Shown: positions 47,688-57,234 of the stretch, piece after piece
How the letters are laid out: each line of letters opens with the position of its first letter
Numbering within the stretch: the stretch's first letter is position 1
Source: DASWJZ01 sp963792885
GTDB lineage: Bacteria > Pseudomonadota > Alphaproteobacteria > Rhizobiales > Afifellaceae
Length of the DNA: 64,000 nt
Direction: 5' to 3'
NCBI GenBank assembly: GCA_963792885.1
Contig: CAWBXX010000008.1
Coordinates: 1-64,000 of the forward strand
The notes under the pieces: model-generated
What the model was told of the DNA's origin: nothing
Databases searched by the model: none
The model's input: the letters and a program-made list of their open reading frames with translations, nothing else
Translations under genes and position numbers: made by a program

Positions 47688-48918
47688 ATGGCGACCGAGG
47701 CAGGCATGCAGCTTCGCGCCGCGGCGGCGGTGATTCTGATCTTAGGTTCTGCGTCCTTGGCGGACGCGGCTTCCAGCCCCGCGCCGGCCGATGTCGTCGA
47801 GGGACCTTATATCGTCGTCGACGTGGACAGCGGGCGCGTCATCGAGGAATTCGATGCGCTCCGGCCCTGGTATCCGGCCTCCACGACGAAGCTGATGACG
47901 ATCTACGTGACTTTCGAGGCAATCCGCGCCGGCGAAATCTCGCTCGATACGGAGATCACCTACAGCGCCAACGCCGCCAGCCAGCCGCCGAGCAAGATGG
48001 GCTTCCGCCCCGGCACGATGCTCACGCTCGACAACGCGCTGAAGATGATGATGGTCAAGTCGGCGAACGACATTGCCGTTGCCGTCGCCGAAGCTGTCGG
48101 GGGAAGCATCGACGGCTTCGCCAACCGCATGAACGCCGCTGCGCTGCGCCTCGGGATGACGCGCTCGCACTTCGCCAACCCGAACGGGCTTCCCGACGAG
48201 AACAACTACTCCTCGGCGCGCGACATGGCGCTCGTGGCGCGCGCGCTTTTGACCGAGTTCCACGACTACGCCGACTACTACAAGCTCCACGCTATTCAGA
48301 TCGGCGGCAAGGTCCTGAAGAACTACAACACGCTGCTTGCGCGCTATCCCGGCGCAACCGGCATGAAGACGGGGTTCATCTGCGCCTCCGGTTACAATCT
48401 CGTGGCCTCGGCTAAGCGCGGAGAGCGCGAGGTGATCGCGGTCATCTTCGGCCAGTACGGCGGCAAGATCCGCGCCGAACGCGCCGCCAAGCTGCTCAAC
48501 GAAGGCTTCGCGTCCTCGCCGCCCGCCGGACGGCACGATCGTCCGCCTCGCCGACGCCGCCTCCGGCGCGAGCTATGACGAGCCTTTCGACATGCACGCC
48601 TACGTCTGCGGCCCGAAGCGCGTAAGAGTAGCCTCCGAGGAAGGCGACGACGAGGACGGCCCGCGTCTGACGGAGCATCCGATTGACCTCGGCCCTCCGG
48701 TGCGCGTCTCCGCCTATGTTCCCGCGGTCTACGGCGAGCCGGGCTACGTGGCGCGCCTGCCGCGGGCGCGGCCTGGCCCAGGCTCGGATGCGGATCCGGC
48801 AGTGCTCAACGCCTATGCGCCGGGTGACGGCACCGCAGAATCCGCGCCGGCCGACGCGATCGGCGTCGCTGCCGGAAAACCGCGCCCCCTCGATAACGTC
48901 GCGGCGCCGCCGCAATAG
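47688..48918 (+). CDS. D-alanyl-D-alanine carboxypeptidase, S11 family (one frameshift)
   Basis: A penicillin-binding protein of about 409 residues. A signal peptide (LRAAAAVILILGSASLADA) precedes the catalytic domain with the three S11 motifs: PASTTKLM (SxxK), VKSANDIAV (SxN) and MKTGFICASGYN (KTG). It trims the terminal D-alanine from peptidoglycan stem peptides. One extra base near 48525 splits off about 130 C-terminal residues (DGTIVRLADAASGASYDEPF and on). This tail is rich in proline and acidic residues and lacks the usual amphipathic membrane anchor, so it may be specific to the lineage. The start could also be ATG 47706. Confidence 0.88.
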
Positions 48919-48921
48919 CGG

Positions 48922-49149
48922 CTAACCCTTCTCGATCTCGAAGCGGAGCGCTTCGCCCTCGCGGTGCGTCTCCAGAAGCCTGTGGCCGCCCTCGCGGCAG
49001 AAGTTCGGCACGTCGATTGCGGCCATCGGATCGTCGGTGAGGAGCACGAAGCGGGCGCCCGCCCGGTGCGGTCGCATCCGCCGCGCCGCCTTCAGCACCG
49101 GCAGCGGGCATTTCAGCCCGCGCACGTCGATCAACAGGGTTGCCGCCAC
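48922..49149 (-). CDS. TusA-family sulfur carrier protein
   Basis: A small protein of 75 residues with the TusA fold. The sulfur-accepting cysteine sits in RGLKCPLPVLKAARRM, the family signature. These proteins pass persulfide sulfur to tRNA thiolation, molybdenum cofactor enzymes or other acceptors. It converges with the carboxypeptidase gene (3-nt gap) and is divergent from the acyl-CoA synthetase gene. Confidence 0.92.
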   Translation of the reverse strand: MAATLLIDVRGLKCPLPVLKAARRMRPHRAGARFVLLTDDPMAAIDVPNFCREGGHRLLETHREGEALRFEIEKG

Positions 49150-49252
49150 ATCGCTTCCAGTGCTCGCTTCGCCGCAAACCCAATGCTACTTTTCCGCCCG
49201 GGGAGCAACGCGAAGCCGGCGCGGCGAATTGCGCCCGCAAGCCGGGGAAGGC

Positions 49253-51053
49253 ATGGGGTTCATCGAGCGGATCGGGAGCGACTACGCGTATCTGACGGGA
49301 GTGCTCCGGTCCCTTTCGAAGATATCCAAGGTCGCCAGGAACCCGGGCCGCACATATCCGCAGGTCGCGCGCCGGCTTGCCGCGACCTATGGCGACAAGG
49401 TCGCCCTCATCTCCGAGCGCGAGAGCATGACCTACCGGGCGTTCGACCGGCGCGGCGACCAGTACGCCCGCTGGGCGATCGGGCACGGGCTCAAAAGGGC
49501 GAGGTCGTCGCGCTGATGATGCCGAACCGGCCGGAATATCTCGCCGCCTGGATCGGGGTCGCACGAGCCGGAGGAGTCGTCGCGCTCCTGAACACCAACC
49601 TGACAGGTTCCGCGCTCTCGCCATTGCGTCAACATCGTCCTGCCGCAGCACGTGATCGTCGATGCCGCCCTGATCAAGAGCTTCGGCACCGCCATCAGGC
49701 ATCTGACCGGCGCGCCGCGGCTCTGGTGCTATGGCGACGACATCGACGGCTTCGAGCGGCTCGACACCGAGCTCGACCGCCTGCCCGACACGCCAATCCC
49801 GGACGCCGAGCTCCCGGCGCTCACGATCGAGGACAAGTGCCTCTACGTCTATACGAGCGGCACCACCGGCCTCCCCAAGGCCGCCAACATCAACCACTAT
49901 CGCGTCCAGGGGATCATGTTCGGCTTCAACGCCGCGATGAAGCTCAACTCGAATGACCGCGTCTATGTCTGCCTGCCGATGTACCATACGTCGGGCGGCG
50001 TTCTCGGGCCCTGCTCCGCGCTGACGGCCGGAGCGACCGCGGTGCTCCGCGAGCGTTTCTCCGCCACGACGTTTTGGGACGACATCGTCACGAACGATTG
50101 CACCGTCTTGATCTATATCGGTGAGCTCTGCCGCTATCTGTTGAACAGTCCGCCGCAGCCGGCCGAGACGCAGCACAAGATCAGGATCGCCTGCGGCAAC
50201 GGGCTTCGGCCCGACATCTGGGAGAGCTTCCAGACGCGCTTCCGCATCCCGAAGATCCTCGAATGGTACGCGGCGACGGAGGGCAACTGCGTCTTCTTCA
50301 ATTTCGACGGAAAAGTCGGCGCCGTCGGCCGCATCCCGAAATGGATGGAGAAGAAATTCTTCGTCGAGATCGTGCGCTTTGACATCGAGACGGAAGAGCC
50401 GGTGCGCGGGCCCGACGGCTTCTGCATCAGGTGCGAGCCGGGCGAGGCCGGCGAGGCGATCTCCAAGATCGTCAATGACCCGCGACGGCCGAGCCAGAGG
50501 TTCGAGGGATACGCCGATCCCGCGGCGACGGAGCGCAAGATCCTGCACGACGCCTTCGAGAAGGGCGACCGCTGGTTCCGCACCGGCGATCTCCTGCGCA
50601 AGGACGAGATGGGCTACTACTATTTCGTCGACCGCATCGGCGACACCTTTCGCTGGAAAGGAGAGAACGTCGCCACCTCGGAGGTGCAGGAGACGATCTC
50701 CACCTTTCCCGGCATCCAGGAGGCGAACGTCTACGGCGTCCGCGTGCCGGGCGCTGAAGGTCGCGTCGGAATGGCCGCGCTCGTCGTGGAAGACGGGATC
50801 GACCTCGACGGCCTCGCGCACCACGTCGTTTCGCGGCTCGCCGGATACGCGCGGCCGGTGTTCCTTCGCCTCGTGCGCGAGATCGACACCACTTCGACCT
50901 TCAAGCAGCGGAAGCGTCGATCTCGAGCGTGACGGTTTCGACCCGGATGCGACCCACGATCCGCTCTATTTTCTGGATCCCGAATCGCAGTCTTATGTCC
51001 GTCTCGACGCGGCGGCCTACCGTGACATCTGCGAGGGCAAGGTACGGCTATGA
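49253..51053 (+). CDS. long-chain acyl-CoA synthetase, FATP type (three frameshifts)
   Basis: An AMP-forming ligase of about 599 residues, the length of the bacterial FATP-like long-chain acyl-CoA synthetases. The P-loop VYTSGTTGLPKAANINHYR, the EWYAATEGNC segment and the motif GDLLRKDEMGYYYFVDRIGD are present. It activates fatty acids for degradation or lipid use. A missing A near 49493, an extra base near 49620 and an extra base near 50912 break the frame. The corrected joins read GLKKGEVVALMMPNRPEY, ALRHCVNIVLPQHVIVDA and FKQRKVDLERDGFDP. It ends inside the start of the next gene (4-nt overlap). Confidence 0.88.
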
Positions 51054-51607
51054 GCGAGGACTCGAAGATCGGCCCAGGCGACGTCATAGCCTTCTGGCGC
51101 GAAGCCGGTCGCGACAAGTGGTTCAAGAAGGACCCGGAGTTCGATCGCGCGATCGAGGAGCGCTTCGGCGCGCTTCACGCTGAGGCGGCGGCTGGCAAGC
51201 TGAACGACTGGGCAAAGTCGCCTGAGGGCGCGCTGGCGCTGATCCTCGTCCTCGACCAGTTCTCCCGGAACATGTTCCGCGATTCGCCGAGGGCCTTTGC
51301 GCAGGACGAGATGGCGAGCGAGCCTGGCATTGGCCGCGATCACGGCCGGATTCGACCAGAAGGTCGAGCCGGAACTGGCGCATTTCTTCCACATGCCCTT
51401 CATGCATTCGGAGCAGATCGCGGATCAGGAGCGAAGCGTCCTCTATTTCCACTCGACTCGGCGTCGACGATGCGCTGCGCTACGCGCGCATCCACGAGCA
51501 GGCGGTTCGCCGGTTCGGCCGCTTTCCGCATCGCAATCCGGTTCTCGGACGCCATATGACTCCGAGCGGAGCAGGCCTATCTCGATGACGACGGTTTCAA
51601 GGGGTGA
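51050..51607 (+). CDS. DUF924 family protein (three frameshifts)
   Basis: After correcting extra bases near 51325, 51455 and 51570 this gives about 184 residues. It matches DUF924, an all-helical family of unknown function: VIAFWREAGRDKWFKKDPEF, LILVLDQFSRNMFRDSPRAF, FFHMPFMHSEQIADQERSV and HEQAVRRFGRFPHRNPVLGR are all family hallmarks. Its ATG overlaps the stop of the acyl-CoA synthetase gene (ATGA), so the two are probably co-translated. Three breaks in 560 nt make this the most damaged gene in the window. Confidence 0.85.
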
Positions 51608-51677
51608 GTATCTTAAGCTTAACGGCGCATTGAGGGCATGGTTGGAAGCTCGGGGCCTATAGCGTCACGTTGTGCCC

Positions 51678-52915
51678 ATGGTGTTTGAGAAGGCTATCTC
51701 GATCGGGCCCGCGACGCGGGCGCAGACACGGCGCGGCACCTTTGCGCTCGAGCCGGTCGAGGCCTTGCCGCGCCTTGCCGAGCGCATCGGCGGGCTCGCC
51801 GAGCGTGCGCTCGAGACGAATCCGTTCTTCCTCCCGGAATTCCTTGAGCCGGCGATCCAGGCGCTCGGCGACAAGCGGCTCCGGCTTGCGATGCTTCTCG
51901 GATCGAGAAGACCTGCGTTTCTTTGCCCCTGTGGTCATCGGCGGCGGCCAGATTCTCGGCGGGCGCAGGTTCAGCGCGTGGACCCATCCCTACGCGCCGC
52001 TCGGCAGCCCGCTCATCGACAAGGACATGGCGCCACAGGTCACCGACAGCCTGATCGCGCATATGCGCGCAAGCGGCCGCACGCTCTTCTCCATTCCCTT
52101 CTTGCCGCTGAACGGCCCTGCCGCGAAAGCGCTCCGCGACGCCGCCGACCGCGCCGGCTTCTGGACGGTCGCCGAGCGCCAGATGCGACCAACCCTCTAT
52201 CCCGCCTCCTCGCACGGCATCGCCGAGTTCGACGAGATGGTGAGCGCCAAGCGCCGGCGCGAGCTCGATCGCCAGCTCCGGCGCCTCTGCGAGACCGGCG
52301 CCGTGAGCTTCATGACGGCGCGCACGCCGACCGAGATCGAGACCGCCTTCGGCATGTTCGCTGCGCTCGAAGGCTCAGGCTGGAAGGGGCGGCGCGGCAC
52401 GGCGCTCATCCGGCGAAGCAGCCTCCACGAGTTCGCGCACACCGCCGTGCTCAGGCTGGCGCAGAAGGGACTTCGCGGCAATCGACGTGATGCGCCTTGG
52501 CGACCGGCCCATCGCGGCGCTGATCCGCCTCGACCACGGCAGCATTTCGATCCCTTGGAAGGTCGCGTTCGACGAGGAATTTGCCGCCTTCTCGCCCGGC
52601 AAGCAGCTGATGTGCGACGAGACGCGGCGCTGGCTCTCCGATCCGACCATCCGCCGTGTCGATCCGGTCTGCGAGGAGGACAATCCGATGATGTCGCTCC
52701 TCTGGCCGAAACGCGAGCCTTACGGCACGCTGATCCTGAGCTCCAGCAGCTGGGGCATCTCCGCGCGCATGCGCGCAAGGCTCTCCGACCTGAAGAGCGA
52801 AACGAAGGCGCAGGTCAAGCGGCTGCTCCACGGATCGCGGCGGCGCACGAAGAGCCGGCCGAAAAGCGGACGGCGACCTGCCCCGTCACACGGCTCGCAG
52901 CCACGCCCGGCCTGA
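51678..52915 (+). CDS. GNAT-superfamily acyltransferase, CelD/BcsL-like (two frameshifts)
   Basis: A protein of about 411 residues with two shifts, near 51905 and 52475, both apparent +1. It resembles the Acetyltransf_6 (CelD/BcsL/FemAB-like) group: a first half with EDLRFFAPVVIGGGQILGGR and WTHPYAPLGSPLID, then a GNAT half with VSAKRRRELDRQLRRL, GSGWKGRRGTALI and PIAALIRLDHGSISIPWKVA. These enzymes often act on polysaccharide or cell-wall precursors, but the substrate is unknown. GTG at 51672 is an alternative start. Confidence 0.8.
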
Positions 52916-52979
52916 GCCGGCTGTTGATCCCCGGCTCAAGCGCACTACCTTCCCGTCTGAAGGACATCGGGAGCAGGCG

Positions 52980-53663
52980 ATGAGCGCGAAGGAGCCGCGG
53001 CCGAAGCGCGAGCACAATGAAGAGCTTCTCGACGAGGCGCTGGACGAGAGCTTTCCGGCGAGCGATCCGGCCTCGCTCGTGCAGCCGGAGGGCGGGATCA
53101 GCGGCCCCGAGGATGCCCTGCAGCCCGGCGACGCGCTGATCGTCGTCGACGTGCAGCGCGATTTCTGCCCCGGCGGCTCGCTCCCGATCGAGAACGGCGA
53201 TGCAGTTGTTCCGGTGTTGAACCGCTGGGTCGACCGCGCACGCCGTCTCGGCGTGCCGGTCTTCGCTTCGCGCGACTGGCATCCGAAAGAACATATGAGC
53301 TTCAAGCCGCAAGGCGGAGAGTGGCCGGTCCACTGCGTGCAAGGGACGCCGGGCGCGGATTTTCATCCCGACCTCGTCCTTCCTCCCGAAGTGGAGATCG
53401 TGACCAAGGGCGATCACGACGACCGCGACCAGTATTCCGCCTTCGATACGACCGGCCTTGCCGAGAAGCTTCGCAAGCGCGGCGTCACGCGCGTCTTCGT
53501 CGGCGGACTGGCGGAGGACGTCTGCGTGCGCGCGACCGCGCTCGACGCCATCGGAGCTGGGCTGAAGACATACCTGATCGCCGGCGCGACGAAGCCGGTA
53601 ACCGCGGCGGGCGGGAAGGCGGCGATCAAGGAGATGCGCGAGGCCGGCGTCGTCATCGGTTGA
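52980..53663 (+). CDS. pncA: nicotinamidase with an N-terminal acidic extension
   Basis: A 227-residue isochorismatase-fold amidase converting nicotinamide to nicotinate for NAD salvage. The catalytic triad is complete: aspartate in IVVDVQRDFCPGG, lysine in EIVTKGDHDDRDQ and cysteine in LAEDVCVRATALDA; the metal site is in SRDWHPKEHMSF. Residues 1-48 are extra compared with usual PncA. They hold the acidic motif DEALDESFPASDPASLVQ, a pattern I know as a short separate or terminal module in other proteobacterial proteins. Start ATG at 52980. Confidence 0.9.
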   Translation: MSAKEPRPKREHNEELLDEALDESFPASDPASLVQPEGGISGPEDALQPGDALIVVDVQRDFCPGGSLPIENGDAVVPVLNRWVDRARRLGVPVFASRDWHPKEHMSFKPQGGEWPVHCVQGTPGADFHPDLVLPPEVEIVTKGDHDDRDQYSAFDTTGLAEKLRKRGVTRVFVGGLAEDVCVRATALDAIGAGLKTYLIAGATKPVTAAGGKAAIKEMREAGVVIG

Positions 53664-53754
53664 GCCGACCCTGGCGCCACTTACGATTTTGACACAAGTC
53701 AACGCCAACCATCCGGCCGTGCGGCTTGCTGTCGTGCGCTCGGGGTGAGGCCCA

Positions 53755-54498
53755 ATGTCCAGGAAAATCCGCGTCTTCAGCGCAATTCTGATGCTCGCGA
53801 GCCTTGCCTGCGGCGCGGTGCCGCCGGCGGCCGCGCAGCAGGGCTCGGCGGACGAAGCCGAGCTCGGGCCGGTCTTCCTGCTCTCGCTCGGCGGCAAGCT
53901 CTACGACGACTTCTGGACGATTCTCGACGAGCTCCCGCCCGAAGACCGGAACCCTGCGCTGTCCGGCGTGCTTTCGGTTTCGCGTCACGACACCTGGCGC
54001 TGCGTCACCTGTCACGGCTGGGACTACTCGGGGGCTACGATCGAAGACCACAAGTTCCCCGGCCTTGGCGCCCTCGCCGGAACCGATCCGGAGGTCGTGA
54101 AGAACAAGCTCCGCGACCCCGCCCATCCGTTCCCGGCCGACCGCATCTCCGACGTCGCCATGGACATCCTGGCGCTCTTCGTCACGCAGGGGCAGTACAA
54201 TCGTAACGACTATATCAGCGAGACGGGCGTCGCCGTCGGCAATCCCGAATTCGGCCGCGATATCTTCGAAGGCGCCTGCATCTCTTGCCATCAGCTCGAC
54301 GGGCGCCGCTACCTGAAGGGCGAGAAGGGTGACCGCTCCTCGCTCGGCTGGGTCTCACGGAACCGTCCGACACAGGCGCTCCACAAGATCCTGAACGGCG
54401 TGCCAGCGGCCGAGATGTTGTCGCTGCGCTTCCTCTCCGACATTCAGATCGCCGACCTCCTCGCCTACCTTCAGTCGCTCGATCCGAACGAGAACTAG
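53755..54498 (+). CDS. periplasmic diheme c-type cytochrome
   Basis: A protein of 247 residues. A signal peptide (ILMLASLACGAVPPAAA) is followed by two CxxCH haem motifs, WRCVTCHGWDYSG near residue 83 and GACISCHQLDG near residue 180. The spacing suggests two cytochrome-c domains. Methionine ligands may be those in PAAEMLSLRF and AMDILAL. It should carry electrons in the periplasm; its partner is not evident. The P-type ATPase gene starts 16 nt after its stop. Confidence 0.9.
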   Translation: MSRKIRVFSAILMLASLACGAVPPAAAQQGSADEAELGPVFLLSLGGKLYDDFWTILDELPPEDRNPALSGVLSVSRHDTWRCVTCHGWDYSGATIEDHKFPGLGALAGTDPEVVKNKLRDPAHPFPADRISDVAMDILALFVTQGQYNRNDYISETGVAVGNPEFGRDIFEGACISCHQLDGRRYLKGEKGDRSSLGWVSRNRPTQALHKILNGVPAAEMLSLRFLSDIQIADLLAYLQSLDPNEN

Positions 54499-54514
54499 CG
54501 GGCCTTACCTCGCG

Positions 54515-56365
54515 ATGCGGGCCCGATCGGAAGAACTGCTTACGAATGGGCTCTTCGTCTTCACGGCGGGCGCGCTTGTGGGCGGCTTCGTCGCCGCTGC
54601 ATTAGGAGATGCCGAGGCCGGCGACTGGATATGGCGCGCCGGCATCGTCGCTGCGCTGGCAGCGCTCGCGCTTCAAACCGTCACGACGCTGAAACGTGGC
54701 GAATTTGGGCTCGATCTGATCGCCGCGCTGTCGATGAGCGCTGCTCTGGCCTTCGACGAATCGCTTGCCGGCGTGGTCGTGGCGCTGATGTATTCCGGCG
54801 GCGAGTTCCTCGAAGGCTACGCCAGCCGGCGCGCCCGCCACGAGATGACGGCGCTTCTCTCGCGCGTCCCCCGCACCGCACACCGCCATGCCGACGGGGG
54901 ACTCGAGGAAGTGTCGATCGACGCGATCGCACCGGGCGACCGGCTCCTGATCCGCCAAGGCGACGCGCTCCCCGTCGATGGATTCGTGCAAGGCGTCGCG
55001 ATCCTCGACCAGTCGGCGCTGACCGGCGAAGCGCTTCCGGTCAGGCGCGCATCCGGCGAGGCCGCGATGAGCGGGTCGACCAGCAAGGGCCCGCCTTTCG
55101 ACCTTGTCGCGACGAAGCGCGCAGCGGAGAGCACATACGCAAACATCCTCCGCCTCGTCGAAGCGGCACAGCGCGTGAAGGCGCCGATGAGCCGGCTCGC
55201 CGACCGCTACGCGCTCGGCTTCCTCGCCCTGACGCTGACACTCTCCGCAGCGGCGTGGCTCGCAAGCGGCGACGAGCGGCGGCTCCTTGCCGTGCTCGTC
55301 ATCGCCACGCCCTGCCCGCTCATTCTTGCCGTGCCGGTCGCTCTGATCGCCGGGCTTTCGCGCGCGGCGAAGCACGGCATCCTGGTGAAGGGCGGCGGCG
55401 CGCTTGAGTCGCTCGCGCGGGCACGCGTGCTGATCCTCGACAAGACCGGCACGCTGACGAGCGGCAGCACGACGCTGGCTCTGCGCTTCGCCGCCGAGGG
55501 CGTAGCGGCGGACGAGGCGCTGCGGCTCGCCGCCTCGCTCGACCAGGCGTCGAACCACGTCGTCGCCGAGCTTCTGGTGCGCGTGGCCCACGCACGCAGC
55601 TTCTCGCTCTCGACCCCAAGCGCGGTCCGCGAGGAGAGCGGCGCCGGCATCGAAGGCGTGGTCGATGGCCATGAGGTCGCGATCGGGTCCGTCGCCTTCG
55701 TGTCGACGCGCGCCAAGACGCCGCCTGACTTCGCCCGCGCCGTGCTCGACGACGGCGCGAGTCTCGTCGCCGTCGCGATCGACAAACGAGCAGCGGCCGT
55801 CTTCGAGATCGTCGACTCCGTCCGTCCGGAGGCGCGCCAGTCGATCGCAGCGCTGAAGGCGCTTGGCGTCAGGCGCGCGGTGCTCGCGACCGGCGACCAC
55901 AGAGCCGCAGCCGACCGCGTGGCCTCGGCGCTCGGCTTCGATACGGTTCTCGCGGACCTGGCGCCGGAGGCAAAGGTGGCGGCGGTGCTCTCCGAGCGCC
56001 ACGATCTTAACGGCGCCGGCGCGGTCGTCATGGTCGGCGACGGCGTCAACGACGCGCCGGCGCTCGCCGCCGCCGATATCGGCATCGCTATGGGGAGCGG
56101 CGCGGCGGGCGCGAGCGAGGCGGCCGACGTCGTGCTTCTCGCCGACGATCTGGCGCGCATCCCAAGCGCTATCGCGATCGCAAGGCGCTCGCGGCGGATC
56201 GCAACGGAGAGCGTCGGGGCAGGGATCGGCCTCTCTACGATCGGCATGATCGCGGCAGCGCTCGGCTACATCCCGCCGGTCGAAGGCGCACTCATTCAGG
56301 AGGTGATCGACGTGCTTGTCATCCTGAACGCACTGCGGGCGCTCGGCGACGGGAGGCAGGGATAG
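54515..56365 (+). CDS. P1B-type heavy-metal transporting ATPase without N-terminal metal-binding domain
   Basis: A membrane pump of 616 residues. The actuator motif is in QSALTGEALPV, the phosphorylated aspartate in ILDKTGTLT and the hinge in MVGDGVNDAPAL. The transmembrane metal motif reads ATPCPLILAVPVAL, i.e. CPL in place of the CPC or CPH of common copper and zinc pumps. No HMA domain is present at the N-terminus. The metal is therefore uncertain; TPCP-type pumps have been discussed as a separate class. It is 16 nt downstream of the diheme cytochrome gene and may be co-transcribed with it. Confidence 0.9.
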   Translation: MRARSEELLTNGLFVFTAGALVGGFVAAALGDAEAGDWIWRAGIVAALAALALQTVTTLKRGEFGLDLIAALSMSAALAFDESLAGVVVALMYSGGEFLEGYASRRARHEMTALLSRVPRTAHRHADGGLEEVSIDAIAPGDRLLIRQGDALPVDGFVQGVAILDQSALTGEALPVRRASGEAAMSGSTSKGPPFDLVATKRAAESTYANILRLVEAAQRVKAPMSRLADRYALGFLALTLTLSAAAWLASGDERRLLAVLVIATPCPLILAVPVALIAGLSRAAKHGILVKGGGALESLARARVLILDKTGTLTSGSTTLALRFAAEGVAADEALRLAASLDQASNHVVAELLVRVAHARSFSLSTPSAVREESGAGIEGVVDGHEVAIGSVAFVSTRAKTPPDFARAVLDDGASLVAVAIDKRAAAVFEIVDSVRPEARQSIAALKALGVRRAVLATGDHRAAADRVASALGFDTVLADLAPEAKVAAVLSERHDLNGAGAVVMVGDGVNDAPALAAADIGIAMGSGAAGASEAADVVLLADDLARIPSAIAIARRSRRIATESVGAGIGLSTIGMIAAALGYIPPVEGALIQEVIDVLVILNALRALGDGRQG

Positions 56366-57234
56366 GGAGATGAGCGCGGCAGTGCGGACGAGCGCCGACC
56401 TCTCCCCTTGCGGGGAGGTCGGACTTTTGCGAGCGAAGCGAGCAGAAAAGTCCGGGAGGGGGTGGCCGAACCAGCGTGCCGCAACCCCCTCCCGGATTCT
56501 CGATGCGGTGCGGCTTGCCGAGATCCGACCTCCCCGCAAGGGGGAGGTTACGGCTCAGCATCGTGTTCGAGGCGTTCACTAGTTCAGAACCGTCTGCCGT
56601 CACCCACTCCGAAACGGCATCCGCGGCGTCGATTAGGTTCTGCTTCGCGGTCCGTCCTGATTCCTTCCGCGGCCTGAAATCGTGATCGCCGTCTTCAAGC
56701 CAGTGGATGCGGATCGCCTTCGAGAGAGGATACGCCTTCACCTCCTCGCGTGCGCCGAACGGGTCGCGCGTGCCCTGGCAGATCAGCGTCGGCACCGAAA
56801 GCGTCTCAAGATGCGCGGTGCGGAGCTTGTCCGGCGCACCAGGCGGATGGAACGGATAGCCAAGGCAGACGAGGCCGGCGATCTTGCCTTCAGCGGAAAG
56901 CGCCTCGGCCACCATCGAGGCGACGCGCCCGCCCATCGACTTGCCGCCGATGAAGAGCGGCCGGTCCTCTTCGAGAACTCGCGACGAGGGTCAGATATTC
57001 GCCCATGACCCGCTCCGCCCGCGGCGGCGGTTTGCGCCCCTCCCCCGTCCGGCGTCCGGCCATGTAGGCGAACTCGAAGCGGATGACGCGAAGGCCGCGC
57101 TCGCCGAGCGCCTTCGCGAAATCGTTCATGAAGCGGCTGTCCATCGGTGCGCCTGCTCCGTGCGCAAGCACGATCGCGGCCGCCGCGTCGTCCGGCCCAT
57201 CTTTGAGCAGAGACTCTCCGCGAAGAAGGCTCAT
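56319..57234 (-). CDS. alpha/beta hydrolase, KANL3/Tex30-like (one frameshift, C-terminus runs into repeat)
   Basis: An alpha/beta hydrolase that starts at 57234, overlapping the BRCT-TPR gene by ATGA. It has AIVLAHGAGAPMDSRFMND, the nucleophile in FIGGKSMGGRVASM (restored across an extra base near 56985), VCLGYPFHPPG, and the acid and histidine in CQGTRDPFGARE and EDGDHDFRPRK. The match is to the KANL3/Tex30-like hydrolase group of about 210-220 residues. The raw frame continues from about 56570 through palindromic repeat B to a stop at 56319, adding about 80 residues of low-complexity sequence. Either the repeat extended the gene or another indel hides a stop near 56590. Confidence 0.75.
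56398..56550. repeat. intergenic palindromic repeat, family B (copy 2)
   Basis: A 153-nt inverted repeat related to 26849-26988. The left end has TCTCCCCTTGCGGGGAGGTC and the right end GACCTCCCCGCAAGGGGGAG; the inner parts share GGGAGGGGG and its complement. It lies between the converging P-type ATPase and hydrolase genes and overlaps the apparent C-terminal extension of the hydrolase frame. Confidence 0.85.

Noticed and set aside
48806..50824. A 672-residue minus-strand frame opposite the acyl-CoA synthetase gene
   Set aside because: It is a shadow of a GC-rich coding strand with no family motifs, while the other strand carries clear ligase motifs.
54602..56539. A 645-residue minus-strand frame opposite the P-type ATPase gene
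   Set aside because: Composition is arginine- and aspartate-rich with no motifs; the plus strand encodes an intact P1B ATPase.
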